Both the position numbers and the translations under genes were made by a program. From positions 434,001-498,000 of the forward strand of contig JBJXHN010000002.1 of NCBI GenBank assembly GCA_046233135.1: a stretch of 64,000 nt of DNA, read 5' to 3'. A model generated the notes under the pieces. That model searched no databases. It had not been told where the DNA came from and saw only the letters and a program-made list of their open reading frames with translations. Below are positions 9,125 to 16,285 of this stretch, one piece after another; position 1 is the first letter of the stretch; each line of letters starts with the position of its first letter. Origin of the DNA: JBJXHN01 sp046233135 (GTDB taxonomy: Bacteria; Pseudomonadota; Alphaproteobacteria; Rhodospirillales; Rhodospirillaceae).

Positions 9125-9373
9125 TCAGTCCGAAGACTTTTTGCCCAGTCCCATCACGCCAACCGCCAGGCCGATGGCCCCAAAGGTGGACATCAGGCCG
9201 ACGAACAGCAGGGCGATGAACAGCGGGCCGTCGCTGGTGCCCGCCGCCATGCTGCGAATCCCGCCTATATCCAGCAGCAGCACGCCGATTCCGACCACCA
9301 GGCTGGCGGCCAGACTGCCGATCAAATGGGTCAGCAGGAGGCGGCGGATGGGGGCATTGCGGTCCTGGGCCAT
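9125..9373 (-). CDS. Small two-helix membrane protein, paralogue of the 21512-21760 gene
   Basis: 82 residues. Two hydrophobic segments (about 12-34 and 50-75) are separated by a short loop containing DIGGIRSMA. The second segment is glycine-rich (GAIGLAVGVMGLG). A second gene in this window, at 21512-21760, encodes a protein of exactly the same length with DVGSIRSMA, TFGGVAMGVGVMSLG and the same helix layout. The two are paralogues. I do not recognise a named family and assign no function. It lies between a GGDEF/EAL gene and a GntR gene, all on the same strand. Confidence 0.75.
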   Translation of the reverse strand: MAQDRNAPIRRLLLTHLIGSLAASLVVGIGVLLLDIGGIRSMAAGTSDGPLFIALLFVGLMSTFGAIGLAVGVMGLGKKSSD

Positions 9374-9419
9374 GGGTCTTGCGGTTCTTTCCGGGTCGGT
9401 GTGTTTCGGGATGGCGCTG

Positions 9420-10076
9420 TCACAGCACGGTTTCGGCCGAGGACCGCGCGGCGGCGATATGGCGGCGCATCAGGTATTCGGCCAGCTCCGGGTCCCGTTC
9501 GGTGATCGCCTCGACAATGCGGCGGTGTTCGGTCAGCGCCCGCATGGCCCGGCCGTGCACCCATTTGTGCTGCGCCCGGAACAGGCGGAGGAGGGGATAA
9601 TACTCCTTGGTCAGCAGATCCTGGAGCAGGCTGTTGTGGCTACAGGCGACCACGGCCACGTGGAAATCCTGGTCGGCGTTGGCCGGAGAGTAGTCCGTTT
9701 CGTCTTCGCCGGCCAGCACCCGCGCGTGGCGGGCGATCAGGGCATGCAGGGATTCCGCGTCGGCCTCGGTCAGGGTCCGCGCCGCTTCGCGTGCCGCCAC
9801 CCCTTCCAGGGCCTCGCGGACGGCAAACAGGTCGCGCAGCAGATCCGTCGACAGGGTGATTACCCGTGCGCCCTGGCGCGGGGTGCGGGTCACCAGCCGG
9901 CGTTCCTGCAGGCGCTGGATCGCCTCGCGCAGGGGACCCCGGCTTGTGCCCAGTTCCCGGGCCAGCTTCGGTTCGCTCAGATGCGCCCCCTGGGGCAGGG
10001 AGCCGTCAAGGATCGCTGCGGTCAGCCGGTCCACCACCTGATCGACCAGGGGGATATCGTCCAGGGGATCGCTCAT
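9420..10076 (-). CDS. GntR-family transcriptional regulator, FCD (FadR-like) subfamily
   Basis: 218 residues. The N-terminal winged helix-turn-helix has the GntR signature (LAAAILDGSLPQG-like start, LSEPKLARELGTSRGPLREAI, then RTPRQGARV). The all-helical FCD ligand domain from about residue 80 has the metal-binding Asp and His positions (DQDFHVAVV, and H at the helix carrying LTEHRRIVEAI). Such proteins usually repress neighbouring catabolic genes until a small carboxylic acid binds. The gene is divergent from the isocitrate-lyase-family enzyme, and their 165-bp spacer holds a strong palindrome over a TTGACA promoter element. This makes the enzyme gene its probable target. Confidence 0.92.
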   Translation of the reverse strand: MSDPLDDIPLVDQVVDRLTAAILDGSLPQGAHLSEPKLARELGTSRGPLREAIQRLQERRLVTRTPRQGARVITLSTDLLRDLFAVREALEGVAAREAARTLTEADAESLHALIARHARVLAGEDETDYSPANADQDFHVAVVACSHNSLLQDLLTKEYYPLLRLFRAQHKWVHGRAMRALTEHRRIVEAITERDPELAEYLMRRHIAAARSSAETVL

Positions 10077-10149
10077 CGGGGGCTGCTTTCATGATTTGTC
10101 GACATATTCCCCTCATTATAACGGTTATGGCGCCTGATTCGTGAATTAT

Positions 10150-10175
10150 CGGATAATCTGTTGACAGATTTTCCG
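10150..10175. promoter_or_regulatory. Candidate GntR operator (inverted repeat)
   Basis: Arms CGGATAATCTG and CAGATTTTCCG pair at 10 of 11 positions around a TTGA centre. The repeat overlaps the -35 element of the downstream gene, the position expected for a repressor site. A second small palindrome, TGTCGACA at 10097-10104, lies near the GntR start and shares the core TGTYGACA with this site. Confidence 0.55.
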
Positions 10176-10190
10176 CTGGGCTCCTATCGT
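10161..10190 (+). promoter_or_regulatory. Sigma-70-type promoter of the lyase gene
   Basis: A perfect TTGACA (10161-10166) is followed after 18 bases by TATCGT (10185-10190). It lies about 50 bases before the ATG of the isocitrate-lyase-family gene. It overlaps the inverted repeat described as a candidate operator. Confidence 0.5.
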
Positions 10191-10241
10191 GCCGGCCAAT
10201 GGGGTGTCATTGGGACGCGTTCTATAAAGGGGAGCGGCGGC

Positions 10242-11114
10242 ATGTCGTCCGAAGCGAAGCATAAGGCCTTGCGGGCTGCGGTGGAAAAGCGCGACGCCAT
10301 TCTGGTGCCCGGGGCGGCCAATGCCCTGGCGGCGCGGGTGATGGAAAGCGTGGGGTTCGCGGCGCTGTACGTGACCGGGGCGGGGGTGGCCAACACCCGC
10401 TTCGGGGTGCCCGACATCGGCCTGGTAACCATGAGCGAAATGGCCGAAACAGTGGCCGAGATCGCCGACGTCACCGAAACGCCGTTGATCGTCGATGGCG
10501 ACACCGGTTTCGGCAACGCCCTGAACATGGTGCGCACGGTGCGGGCTTTCGAACGGGCCGGGGCTTCGGCGGTGCAGATCGAAGACCAGCTGTTCCCCAA
10601 GCGCTGTGGCCATTTCGCCGGCAAGAAGGTGGTGCCGGTGGAGGAAATGACGGCCAAGGTGAAGGCCGCCGTGGACAGCCGTCATTCGGCGGACTTCCTG
10701 GTGATCGCGCGCACCGACGCGCGCGCCATCGAAGGGCTGGAAGCCGCCATCGACCGGGCGGCGGCCTATGTGGAGGCCGGCGCGGACATGACCTTCGTCG
10801 AAGCCCCCACCAGCGCTGAAGAACTGGCGGCCATCGCCCGCAATCTACCGGTCCCCCAGCTGGCCAACATGGTGTTCGGCGGCAAGACGCCGCTGCTGCC
10901 CCGGGACCAGCTGGCCGAGATGGGCTTTTCCGTGGTGTTGTATGCCAATGCGGCCTTGCAGGCCTCGGTGCTGGCCATGGAAACGGTGCTGGGCAGCCTG
11001 AAGACCCACGGCCATATCGGCGAGGCCGCCCACCTGCTCGCCAGCTTCGAAGCCCGCCAGCGTTCGGTGGACAAGGACCGCTGGGACGCCCTGGAAACCC
11101 GCTACGGCAGCTGA
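10242..11114 (+). CDS. Isocitrate lyase / PEP mutase family enzyme (carbon-carbon or phosphorus-carbon lyase)
   Basis: 290 residues from an ATG preceded by AAAGGGGAGCGG. It has a TIM-barrel of the ICL/PEPM superfamily with the catalytic loop KRCGHFAGK (the KKCGH-type cysteine motif), the metal-binding DGDTGFGNA and QIEDQ, and the ARTDA strand. Family members include 2-methylisocitrate lyase, dimethylmalate lyase and oxaloacetate decarboxylase. The KRCGH loop with cysteine favours a C-C lyase over a mutase. The exact substrate is open. It is divergent from a GntR regulator and convergent with the tricarboxylate-sensing genes, so a role in organic-acid catabolism is likely. Confidence 0.88.
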   Translation: MSSEAKHKALRAAVEKRDAILVPGAANALAARVMESVGFAALYVTGAGVANTRFGVPDIGLVTMSEMAETVAEIADVTETPLIVDGDTGFGNALNMVRTVRAFERAGASAVQIEDQLFPKRCGHFAGKKVVPVEEMTAKVKAAVDSRHSADFLVIARTDARAIEGLEAAIDRAAAYVEAGADMTFVEAPTSAEELAAIARNLPVPQLANMVFGGKTPLLPRDQLAEMGFSVVLYANAALQASVLAMETVLGSLKTHGHIGEAAHLLASFEARQRSVDKDRWDALETRYGS

Positions 11115-11171
11115 GGCCGGATGTGCCGCGGGGTATTCGGCCCGTCGTATCGCGTACGTCGTCGGCCGGTT

Positions 11172-12239
11172 TTACGGCGTGGGCCGGGAGGGGTGGATCG
11201 AGGCTTCCCAGTTGGCCAGGAAGTTGCGTTTCTTCAGGGTGTCGAGAAAGGCCAGCAGCCCCGGCCCCAGCTTGATGGGCAGGGGCGGCAGCCGCTGGCC
11301 GCTTGTCAGGGCCAGGATTTCCGACTGATGGCGCGCCGATTCCATTAGCGGAATCAGCGAAGAGCGGGTAGCGATCAGGAACTGGCCTTCCGGAGACAGC
11401 AGAAAGCTTAGGAACGCCACTGCCGCCCCGCGCACCGGCGACCGGCGCAGCACGAAGCCGGATCGGGTCATGATCAGGGTGTAGTCGGCCATGAAATGCA
11501 GGCCGATGCGGGGATCCTGCGCAGCCCGGCCCAGGGCGTAAGAACCGATGACGTTATAGGCCATCACCAGTTCACCGCTGGCCACGCCGTTCAGCATCTG
11601 CTGGGAACAGCAGAACAGCCTGGCCCGGGCCCGCCCCAGGCTTTCCACCAGCCGCGAGGCGTTCTGGCCCTGGATCTCGTCCTGGGTGGCGAACAGATAG
11701 CCGATACCCGACAGCCGGGCATCGAAGGTGCCGATGCGGTGGTCGAAAAACGCCGGATCGTCGCGGATCATGCTGGCCAGTTCCGAATGGGTTTCGGGCA
11801 GCGGCCGGCCGGCGAAGGCGGCCTTGTTGTAGACCAGGGCGGCGGGTTCGAAGGTGAAGCCCCGCAGTTCGTCCCGCCACGAGGCCCAGGCGGGCAGGGC
11901 GTCGTCGCTGGGGCCGGTGAAGCGCAGGGCCATTCCCTTGTTGACCAGCTTGATCTGCAGATCCGCCGCCGAGCTGATGATGATATCGGCGGGGAAGTCC
12001 GGATCGTCGTGATGGCGCATCACGTGGTCGAACAGGTCGGCGGTGTCGAATTCCCGATAGGTGACCTTGATGTCCGGGTGTCGGCGCTCGAAAGCCTCGA
12101 TCAGGGGCAGGAAGGCTTCGGCGTCGGTGGCACTGTAGATATCCACCTGCACCGGGGCCTGCGCCCGGACGGGACCGGGTGTCCCCAGGACCAGGAGGCC
12201 AAGCAGCAGGAAGACGAATCGTGAGGGGATGGCGGTCAT
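11172..12239 (-). CDS. Periplasmic substrate-binding protein, ABC-type (Fe3+/PgtC-like), linked to a two-component system
   Basis: 355 residues with a clear signal peptide (MTAIPSRFVFLLLGLLVLG, cleaved after VRAQA). The type II binding-protein fold reads VDIYSATDAEAFLPLIEAFERRHPDIKV at the start of the mature chain, in pieces typical of the iron/polyamine/phosphoglycerate group. Its ATG overlaps the TGA of the sensor kinase, and no ABC permease or ATPase gene is near. That arrangement resembles PgtC of the Salmonella phosphoglycerate system, where a binding-protein-like component works with the kinase. I infer it senses a ligand for the TctDE-like pair instead of serving import. Confidence 0.82.
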   Translation of the reverse strand: MTAIPSRFVFLLLGLLVLGTPGPVRAQAPVQVDIYSATDAEAFLPLIEAFERRHPDIKVTYREFDTADLFDHVMRHHDDPDFPADIIISSAADLQIKLVNKGMALRFTGPSDDALPAWASWRDELRGFTFEPAALVYNKAAFAGRPLPETHSELASMIRDDPAFFDHRIGTFDARLSGIGYLFATQDEIQGQNASRLVESLGRARARLFCCSQQMLNGVASGELVMAYNVIGSYALGRAAQDPRIGLHFMADYTLIMTRSGFVLRRSPVRGAAVAFLSFLLSPEGQFLIATRSSLIPLMESARHQSEILALTSGQRLPPLPIKLGPGLLAFLDTLKKRNFLANWEASIHPSRPTP

Positions 12240-13726
12240 GGGGTGCTGCCGTCCTCGGTTTCGGGGGGAACGGGGGCCTGGCTTTCGGGCAGGATCAGAT
12301 CTACCCGCAACCCGCCCAGCCGGGAATCGCCCAGGGTCATGGTGCCGTGATGGGCGACGGCGACGGCCCGGGCGATGGCCAGCCCCAGACCGGATCCCGA
12401 TGTCGCGCCGTGGGACCGGAAGCGTTCCAGGGCTGCGTCCCGCTGATCGGCGGGAATCCCGGGGCCGGCGTCTTCCACGCTCAGGGTGACGGTACCGGCC
12501 CGCCCTTCGCTGCCCGCGCCCTCGTCGGGCGGGGCTGGTGTCACGGTCACGGACAGGTCGATGCGGTTGCTCGCCGGGCCATGCTTGGCGGCGTTGTCCA
12601 GCAGGTTGCGCAGGGCTTCGCGCAGGCTGACCGGGTCGCCGGCGATCCAGGCCCGGCCGCCGGGTGTGCCGTCCAGGTCCAGGCCGTATTCGATGTCGCG
12701 GGTGAAGGTCTGGCGCAGGGTCTCTTCCAGGATGCCGCGCACCACCGGCACCAGGTCGATGGTGGCCAGGGGCATGTTTTCCGCCCGGTGGATGACCATG
12801 GCGTGGGCCAGCAGCTGGTTGGTCAGGCGGACGGTGCGGTTGGTCTGCTCCCGCGCCCGGTCCAGCCGGTTGGCGAGCAGGGCGGGGTCGGTCTGGCGCT
12901 GCGCCGAATCCAGCATTCCCTGCAAGGCGCTCAGCGAAGTGCGTGTCTGGTGGGCCATGTCGGCGATGAAGTTCTGGGTATGCTCCTTGTTCACCGCCAG
13001 CCGCTGGATGAAGCCGTTGATGGAGTTGATCAGGCTTTCCACCTCGCGCGGGGGCATGGCGGCCAGCGGGGTCAGGTCGGCGGGTTCGCGGGCGCGCAGG
13101 TCCTCTTCGATGGCGGTCAGCGGCGCCAGCGCCCGGTTGATACCCAGCCAGACGAAGGCTAGACCGACACCGCTGATCAGCAGCAGCGCCCCCAGGCCAT
13201 TGGTCACCAGCGAGGACTCCCGGTCGTTGCGGGCCAGCCGGGTGTGGCCCACCTGGACGATGATCCATTTGGCGTAGCGCTGCCCGGGGATGCGCCGGCC
13301 CAGCAGGATGAAGCGGGCCATTTCGCCTTCGTGCAGGGCGTCGAAATACCGGGCCTCGTCCGATGGCGCCATGTCCGGCGGCAGGGGTAGTTTGGGGTCG
13401 CCGGTCAGGGTGACGCCGGTGTCCAGGAAGATGCGGTAGAACACCCGGTCGTCGGGGGCCAGCCCCAGCATCTCCAGCGCCGAATAGGGGATATCCACCG
13501 ATGGCCCGGTGGCCGGGGCGTAGCTGCGTTCCTGGATGGCCAGGGCCGCGCCGTTCAGCAGCAGGTCATAGGTGGCGTTGGCGGCGTTGCGGGCATAGCT
13601 CCACAGGGCGATGACCGAAATGCCGATGATGATGCCAAACCCGGTGGCCATGCGGACCAGCAGGCGCCGGCGCAGGGAATAGCGGTGGCGGCGGTCAGGT
13701 TTCGGCGACATCGGCCTCGACGACAT
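12236..13726 (-). CDS. tctE: Sensor histidine kinase of the TctE type
   Basis: 496 residues from ATG. A second ATG at 13711 is possible. There is a membrane helix at about 25-46, a periplasmic domain, a second helix near LVTNGLGALLLISGVGLAFVW, a HAMP-like linker, and a dimerisation helix with the phosphoacceptor His in MAHQTRTSLSAL. The usual proline of the H-box (HxxRTPL) is a serine here. An HATPase domain follows with N-box NAAKHGPA, G1 DAGPGIP and G2 GSGLGLAIA. It overlaps both neighbouring genes, so response regulator, kinase and binding protein form one operon. It probably controls the divergent tctCBA transporter. Confidence 0.9.
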   Translation of the reverse strand: MSSRPMSPKPDRRHRYSLRRRLLVRMATGFGIIIGISVIALWSYARNAANATYDLLLNGAALAIQERSYAPATGPSVDIPYSALEMLGLAPDDRVFYRIFLDTGVTLTGDPKLPLPPDMAPSDEARYFDALHEGEMARFILLGRRIPGQRYAKWIIVQVGHTRLARNDRESSLVTNGLGALLLISGVGLAFVWLGINRALAPLTAIEEDLRAREPADLTPLAAMPPREVESLINSINGFIQRLAVNKEHTQNFIADMAHQTRTSLSALQGMLDSAQRQTDPALLANRLDRAREQTNRTVRLTNQLLAHAMVIHRAENMPLATIDLVPVVRGILEETLRQTFTRDIEYGLDLDGTPGGRAWIAGDPVSLREALRNLLDNAAKHGPASNRIDLSVTVTPAPPDEGAGSEGRAGTVTLSVEDAGPGIPADQRDAALERFRSHGATSGSGLGLAIARAVAVAHHGTMTLGDSRLGGLRVDLILPESQAPVPPETEDGSTP

Positions 13727-14381
13727 CGGCGATATAGCCCAGGCCGCGCGCGGTCTTGACCATGAAAGGGGTCCCCTGGGTGCGGCGGCGCAGGCGGGTC
13801 ACCGCCTGCTCCACGGCGTTCAGGCTGGGGGTTTCATCGAAGGTGTAGATCTTGTCGGCCAGTTCTTCCTTGGTCAGCACCCGGCCCAGATTGCCCAGGA
13901 AGACCTCCAGCAGCTGGATTTCCCGTGCCCGCAGCTCCAGGTCCCGGCCGTTGACCAGGGCGCGCTTGGCCCCCCGGTCGAAGGTGAAATTGCCCGCCCG
14001 GAAGTCGTTGGTGGCACTGCCCGAGCGCCGCCGCGCCAGCACCCGGCAGCGGGCCGACAGTTCGCGGAAGTCGAAGGGCTTGACCAGATAGTCGTCGGCC
14101 CCCGCATCCAGGCCGACCACCCGGTCGTCGATCTCCGACCGCGCGGTCAACACCAGCACCGGCGTCGAATCCCCCCGGGCTCGCAGGGACCGCAGGATGT
14201 CGTAGCCGTTGCGGCCGGGCAGATTGATGTCCAGCAGGATCAGGTCGAAGGTCTTGTGACGCAGCAGATCGTTGGCCAACGCACCGTCGGCCTCCCGGTC
14301 GATGGCGTGGCCTTCCGCCGTCAACCGCTCCACCACGGCTTCGGCCAAGTCATCGTTATCCTCGATCAGCAATACTCTCAT
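13695..14381 (-). CDS. tctD: OmpR/PhoB-family response regulator (TctD-like)
   Basis: 228 residues starting at MRVLLIEDN. The receiver domain carries the acidic pair ED, the phosphorylated Asp in LILLDINLPG, the conserved Thr in VLVLTAR and the Lys in DYLVKPFD. The C-terminal winged helix has RAREIQLLEVFL, the recognition helix NAVEQAVTRLRRR and the wing VKTARGLGYIA. The gene is first in a kinase/binding-protein operon. It is divergent from tctCBA, whose upstream region has an 11-bp-spaced direct repeat array of the type this family binds. Confidence 0.94.
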   Translation of the reverse strand: MRVLLIEDNDDLAEAVVERLTAEGHAIDREADGALANDLLRHKTFDLILLDINLPGRNGYDILRSLRARGDSTPVLVLTARSEIDDRVVGLDAGADDYLVKPFDFRELSARCRVLARRRSGSATNDFRAGNFTFDRGAKRALVNGRDLELRAREIQLLEVFLGNLGRVLTKEELADKIYTFDETPSLNAVEQAVTRLRRRTQGTPFMVKTARGLGYIADVVEADVAET

Positions 14382-14496
14382 GAGCGGAATGATAGCTCTC
14401 CCGCCCCCTTCCTCAAACGACAAAGCTGTCCGCCCTCGTCATCGCCGCTGGGTGAGGATGAAAGCAGTTTTCGTCCGGAGGCCCTCAGCCTCGCGT

Positions 14497-14557
14497 GTCA
14501 GGATCCGGTCAGGATGGAGTCAGGCTGGGGTCAGGCCGGCGTCATGACCCGGTCAGC
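14497..14557 (+). promoter_or_regulatory. Array of six 11-bp-spaced direct repeats upstream of tctC (probable TctD sites)
   Basis: The hexamer GTCAGG starts at 14497, 14508, 14519 and 14530, GTCATG at 14541, and GTCAGC at 14552. The step is exactly 11 bases each time, about one helical turn. OmpR/PhoB-type regulators bind direct half-sites at this spacing, as in Pho boxes. A TTGACA lies two steps later at 14574-14579 and could be the -35 element, although no convincing -10 follows at the normal distance. The array is between the divergent tctD and tctC genes. Confidence 0.7.
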
Positions 14558-14656
14558 GCCCGCGAGTACCGTCTTGACAGCTTGGCGAGGGACCTTCGTC
14601 CGGCTGTGAAATAGCAAGATCAAGCATCAAAACCGATATCCCAAGGGAGGGAGTTC

Positions 14657-15631
14657 ATGAAGATCGTTTCCGCGGCCGCTGCGCTGCTGCTGTCCGCCAC
14701 GGCCCTGTCGTTCCCGGCTTTCGCCGCCGAGATCGACCGTCCCGAATGCGTTGCCCCGGCCAAGCCCGGTGGTGGATTCGACCTGACCTGCCGTGTGGCG
14801 CAGCAGGGGCTGAAAGACCAGTTCGAAACGCCGATCCAGGTGACCTTCATGCCCGGCGGCATCGGCGCCGTGGCCATCAACCAGTTCAACACCACCCGCA
14901 CCGATGACCCCAACGCCATCGTGGCCTGGTCGTCCGGGTCCCTGCTGAACCTGGCCACCGGCAAGTTCGGCGAATGGACGGAAGACGACGTGCGCTTCGT
15001 GGCCACCGCCGGCGCCGATTATGGCGCCGTGGTGGTGCGGGCGGACAGCCCCTACAAGACCCTGGACGAGCTGATGGACGCCTTCAAGAAGGCGCCGGGC
15101 GAGATCGTCGTGGGCGCGGGCGGATCCGTGGGCTCCCAGGACTGGATGAAGGCGGCGCTGCTGTTCAAGTCCGTCGGCTTGGACCCGCGCTCCATGCGCT
15201 ATGTGGCGTTCGACGGCGGCGGCGACGCCCAGGCCGGTCTGCTGGGCAACAGCATCGAAGTCTACATGGGCGACGTGGGCGAGATGGTGTCCCAGATGGG
15301 GGCGGGCACCATGCGCATGCTGGCCGTGATGTCCCCGAGCCGCCTGCCCGAACCTTTCGCCGAGATCCCGACCACCTCCGAGCAGGGCTACGCCGACGCC
15401 GAATGGACGATCATGCGCGGCTTCTACATGGGCAAGAACGTCTCCGACGACGCCTACAATGCCTGGGTCGAGAAGTTCCAGGCGGCCTATGCCGATCCGG
15501 CCTTCAAGACCCTGCAGGAAGAAAAGGGCCTGATGCCGCTGAACGTGGCCGGTGATGAACTGACCTCGCTGGTCAAGATCCGCATCGAGCGCATGCGCAC
15601 CATCGCGCGTGAAGCCGGGCTGATCCAGTAA
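14657..15631 (+). CDS. tctC: Tripartite tricarboxylate transporter, periplasmic binding protein TctC
   Basis: 324 residues with a signal peptide (MKIVSAAAALLLSATALS, cleaved after AFA) and a strong ribosome binding site, AAGGGAGGGAG. The mature protein begins EIDRPECVAPAKPGGGFD. The PGGGFD turn and the later MPGGIGAVAINQF region are typical of TctC/BugT proteins, which hold a dicarboxylate or tricarboxylate by its carboxylates. It delivers substrate to the TctAB permease encoded downstream. A large stem-loop separates it from tctB, which would favour more binding protein than permease. Confidence 0.94.
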   Translation: MKIVSAAAALLLSATALSFPAFAAEIDRPECVAPAKPGGGFDLTCRVAQQGLKDQFETPIQVTFMPGGIGAVAINQFNTTRTDDPNAIVAWSSGSLLNLATGKFGEWTEDDVRFVATAGADYGAVVVRADSPYKTLDELMDAFKKAPGEIVVGAGGSVGSQDWMKAALLFKSVGLDPRSMRYVAFDGGGDAQAGLLGNSIEVYMGDVGEMVSQMGAGTMRMLAVMSPSRLPEPFAEIPTTSEQGYADAEWTIMRGFYMGKNVSDDAYNAWVEKFQAAYADPAFKTLQEEKGLMPLNVAGDELTSLVKIRIERMRTIAREAGLIQ

Positions 15632-15696
15632 GGTCCACAAGCTGCCGACCGGCGGGGACACCCCCTCTCCTCTCGAATCCCCGTCGGCGGACCCGC

Positions 15697-15779
15697 GCCG
15701 GAGCTTTCCGCATCCCCCTCCTCCCAGGTGGGGTATGGCGTCCTGTCCTGTCGCCATACCCCCTGCGAAAAGCTCCGGC
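15697..15779 (+). promoter_or_regulatory. Large intercistronic stem-loop between tctC and tctB
   Basis: The outer arms CCGGAGCTTTCCGCA (15698-15712) and TGCGAAAAGCTCCGG (15764-15778) pair at 14 of 15 positions. The inner arms GGGGTATGGCG (15730-15740) and CGCCATACCCC (15752-15762) pair perfectly around an 11-base loop. There is a 17-base bulge on one side and one base on the other. No U-run follows, so read-through to tctB is expected. It probably protects the tctC message or partly attenuates transcription. Confidence 0.7.
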
Positions 15780-15834
15780 CGGGCAATTCGAGCCGCCTCG
15801 CGTGCTCCATGTTCTCCTTATCGGAGGTACTCCC

Positions 15835-16275
15835 ATGGCCGACCGGATCTTTTCCGGCGTGGTGCTGTTGGTGGTCATCGGGTACGGCGTGATCGCCTTT
15901 ACCGCCATCAAGGCACCGTTTCAGTACGATCCCCTGGGTCCCGAATCCTGGCCGCGCATTCTGTCTGTGGTGGCCGGCCTGTGCTGCCTGGCGGTGTTGG
16001 CCCGTCCCGACGTGCGGACGCTGGATCTGTCCAAGAACACGGCGGTGCGCCTGGGGATCCTGGTGCTGCTGCTGGTGATCTACGCCGCGCTGTACGAGCC
16101 CCTGGGCTTCATCATCGCCACCTTCCTGTTCTGCACGGTCTTGTCCCGGCTGCTGGGTGCCCGTTCGGTGCCGGCCCTGTCGTTCGGTCTGGCCACGGGG
16201 GTGATCGGCTTTCTGGTGGGCTCCAGCCTGCTGGACCTGCACCTGCCGCCCGGCCTTTTCCGCGCGTTGATGTGA
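15835..16275 (+). CDS. tctB: Tripartite tricarboxylate transporter, small membrane subunit TctB
   Basis: 146 residues from the ATG after GGAGGTACTCCC. Four hydrophobic segments, at about 6-28, 42-58, 73-95 and 105-135, match the TctB family. The PFQYDPLGPESWPRIL loop after the first helix is the family's conserved region. It forms the inner-membrane permease with TctA. The gene is ten bases from tctA, so the two are co-translated or nearly so. Confidence 0.9.
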   Translation: MADRIFSGVVLLVVIGYGVIAFTAIKAPFQYDPLGPESWPRILSVVAGLCCLAVLARPDVRTLDLSKNTAVRLGILVLLLVIYAALYEPLGFIIATFLFCTVLSRLLGARSVPALSFGLATGVIGFLVGSSLLDLHLPPGLFRALM

Positions 16276-16285
16276 GGACGGACCC

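Noticed and set aside
12240..13268. Extension of the binding-protein gene into the kinase gene on the same strand
   Set aside because: The extra residues are Arg/Pro/Gly-rich shadow sequence. The signal peptide and the ATGA overlap fix the start at 12239.
14574..14602. A full sigma-70 promoter for tctC
   Set aside because: TTGACA is perfect but no acceptable -10 follows at 16-19 bases, so only the -35 is mentioned with the repeat array.
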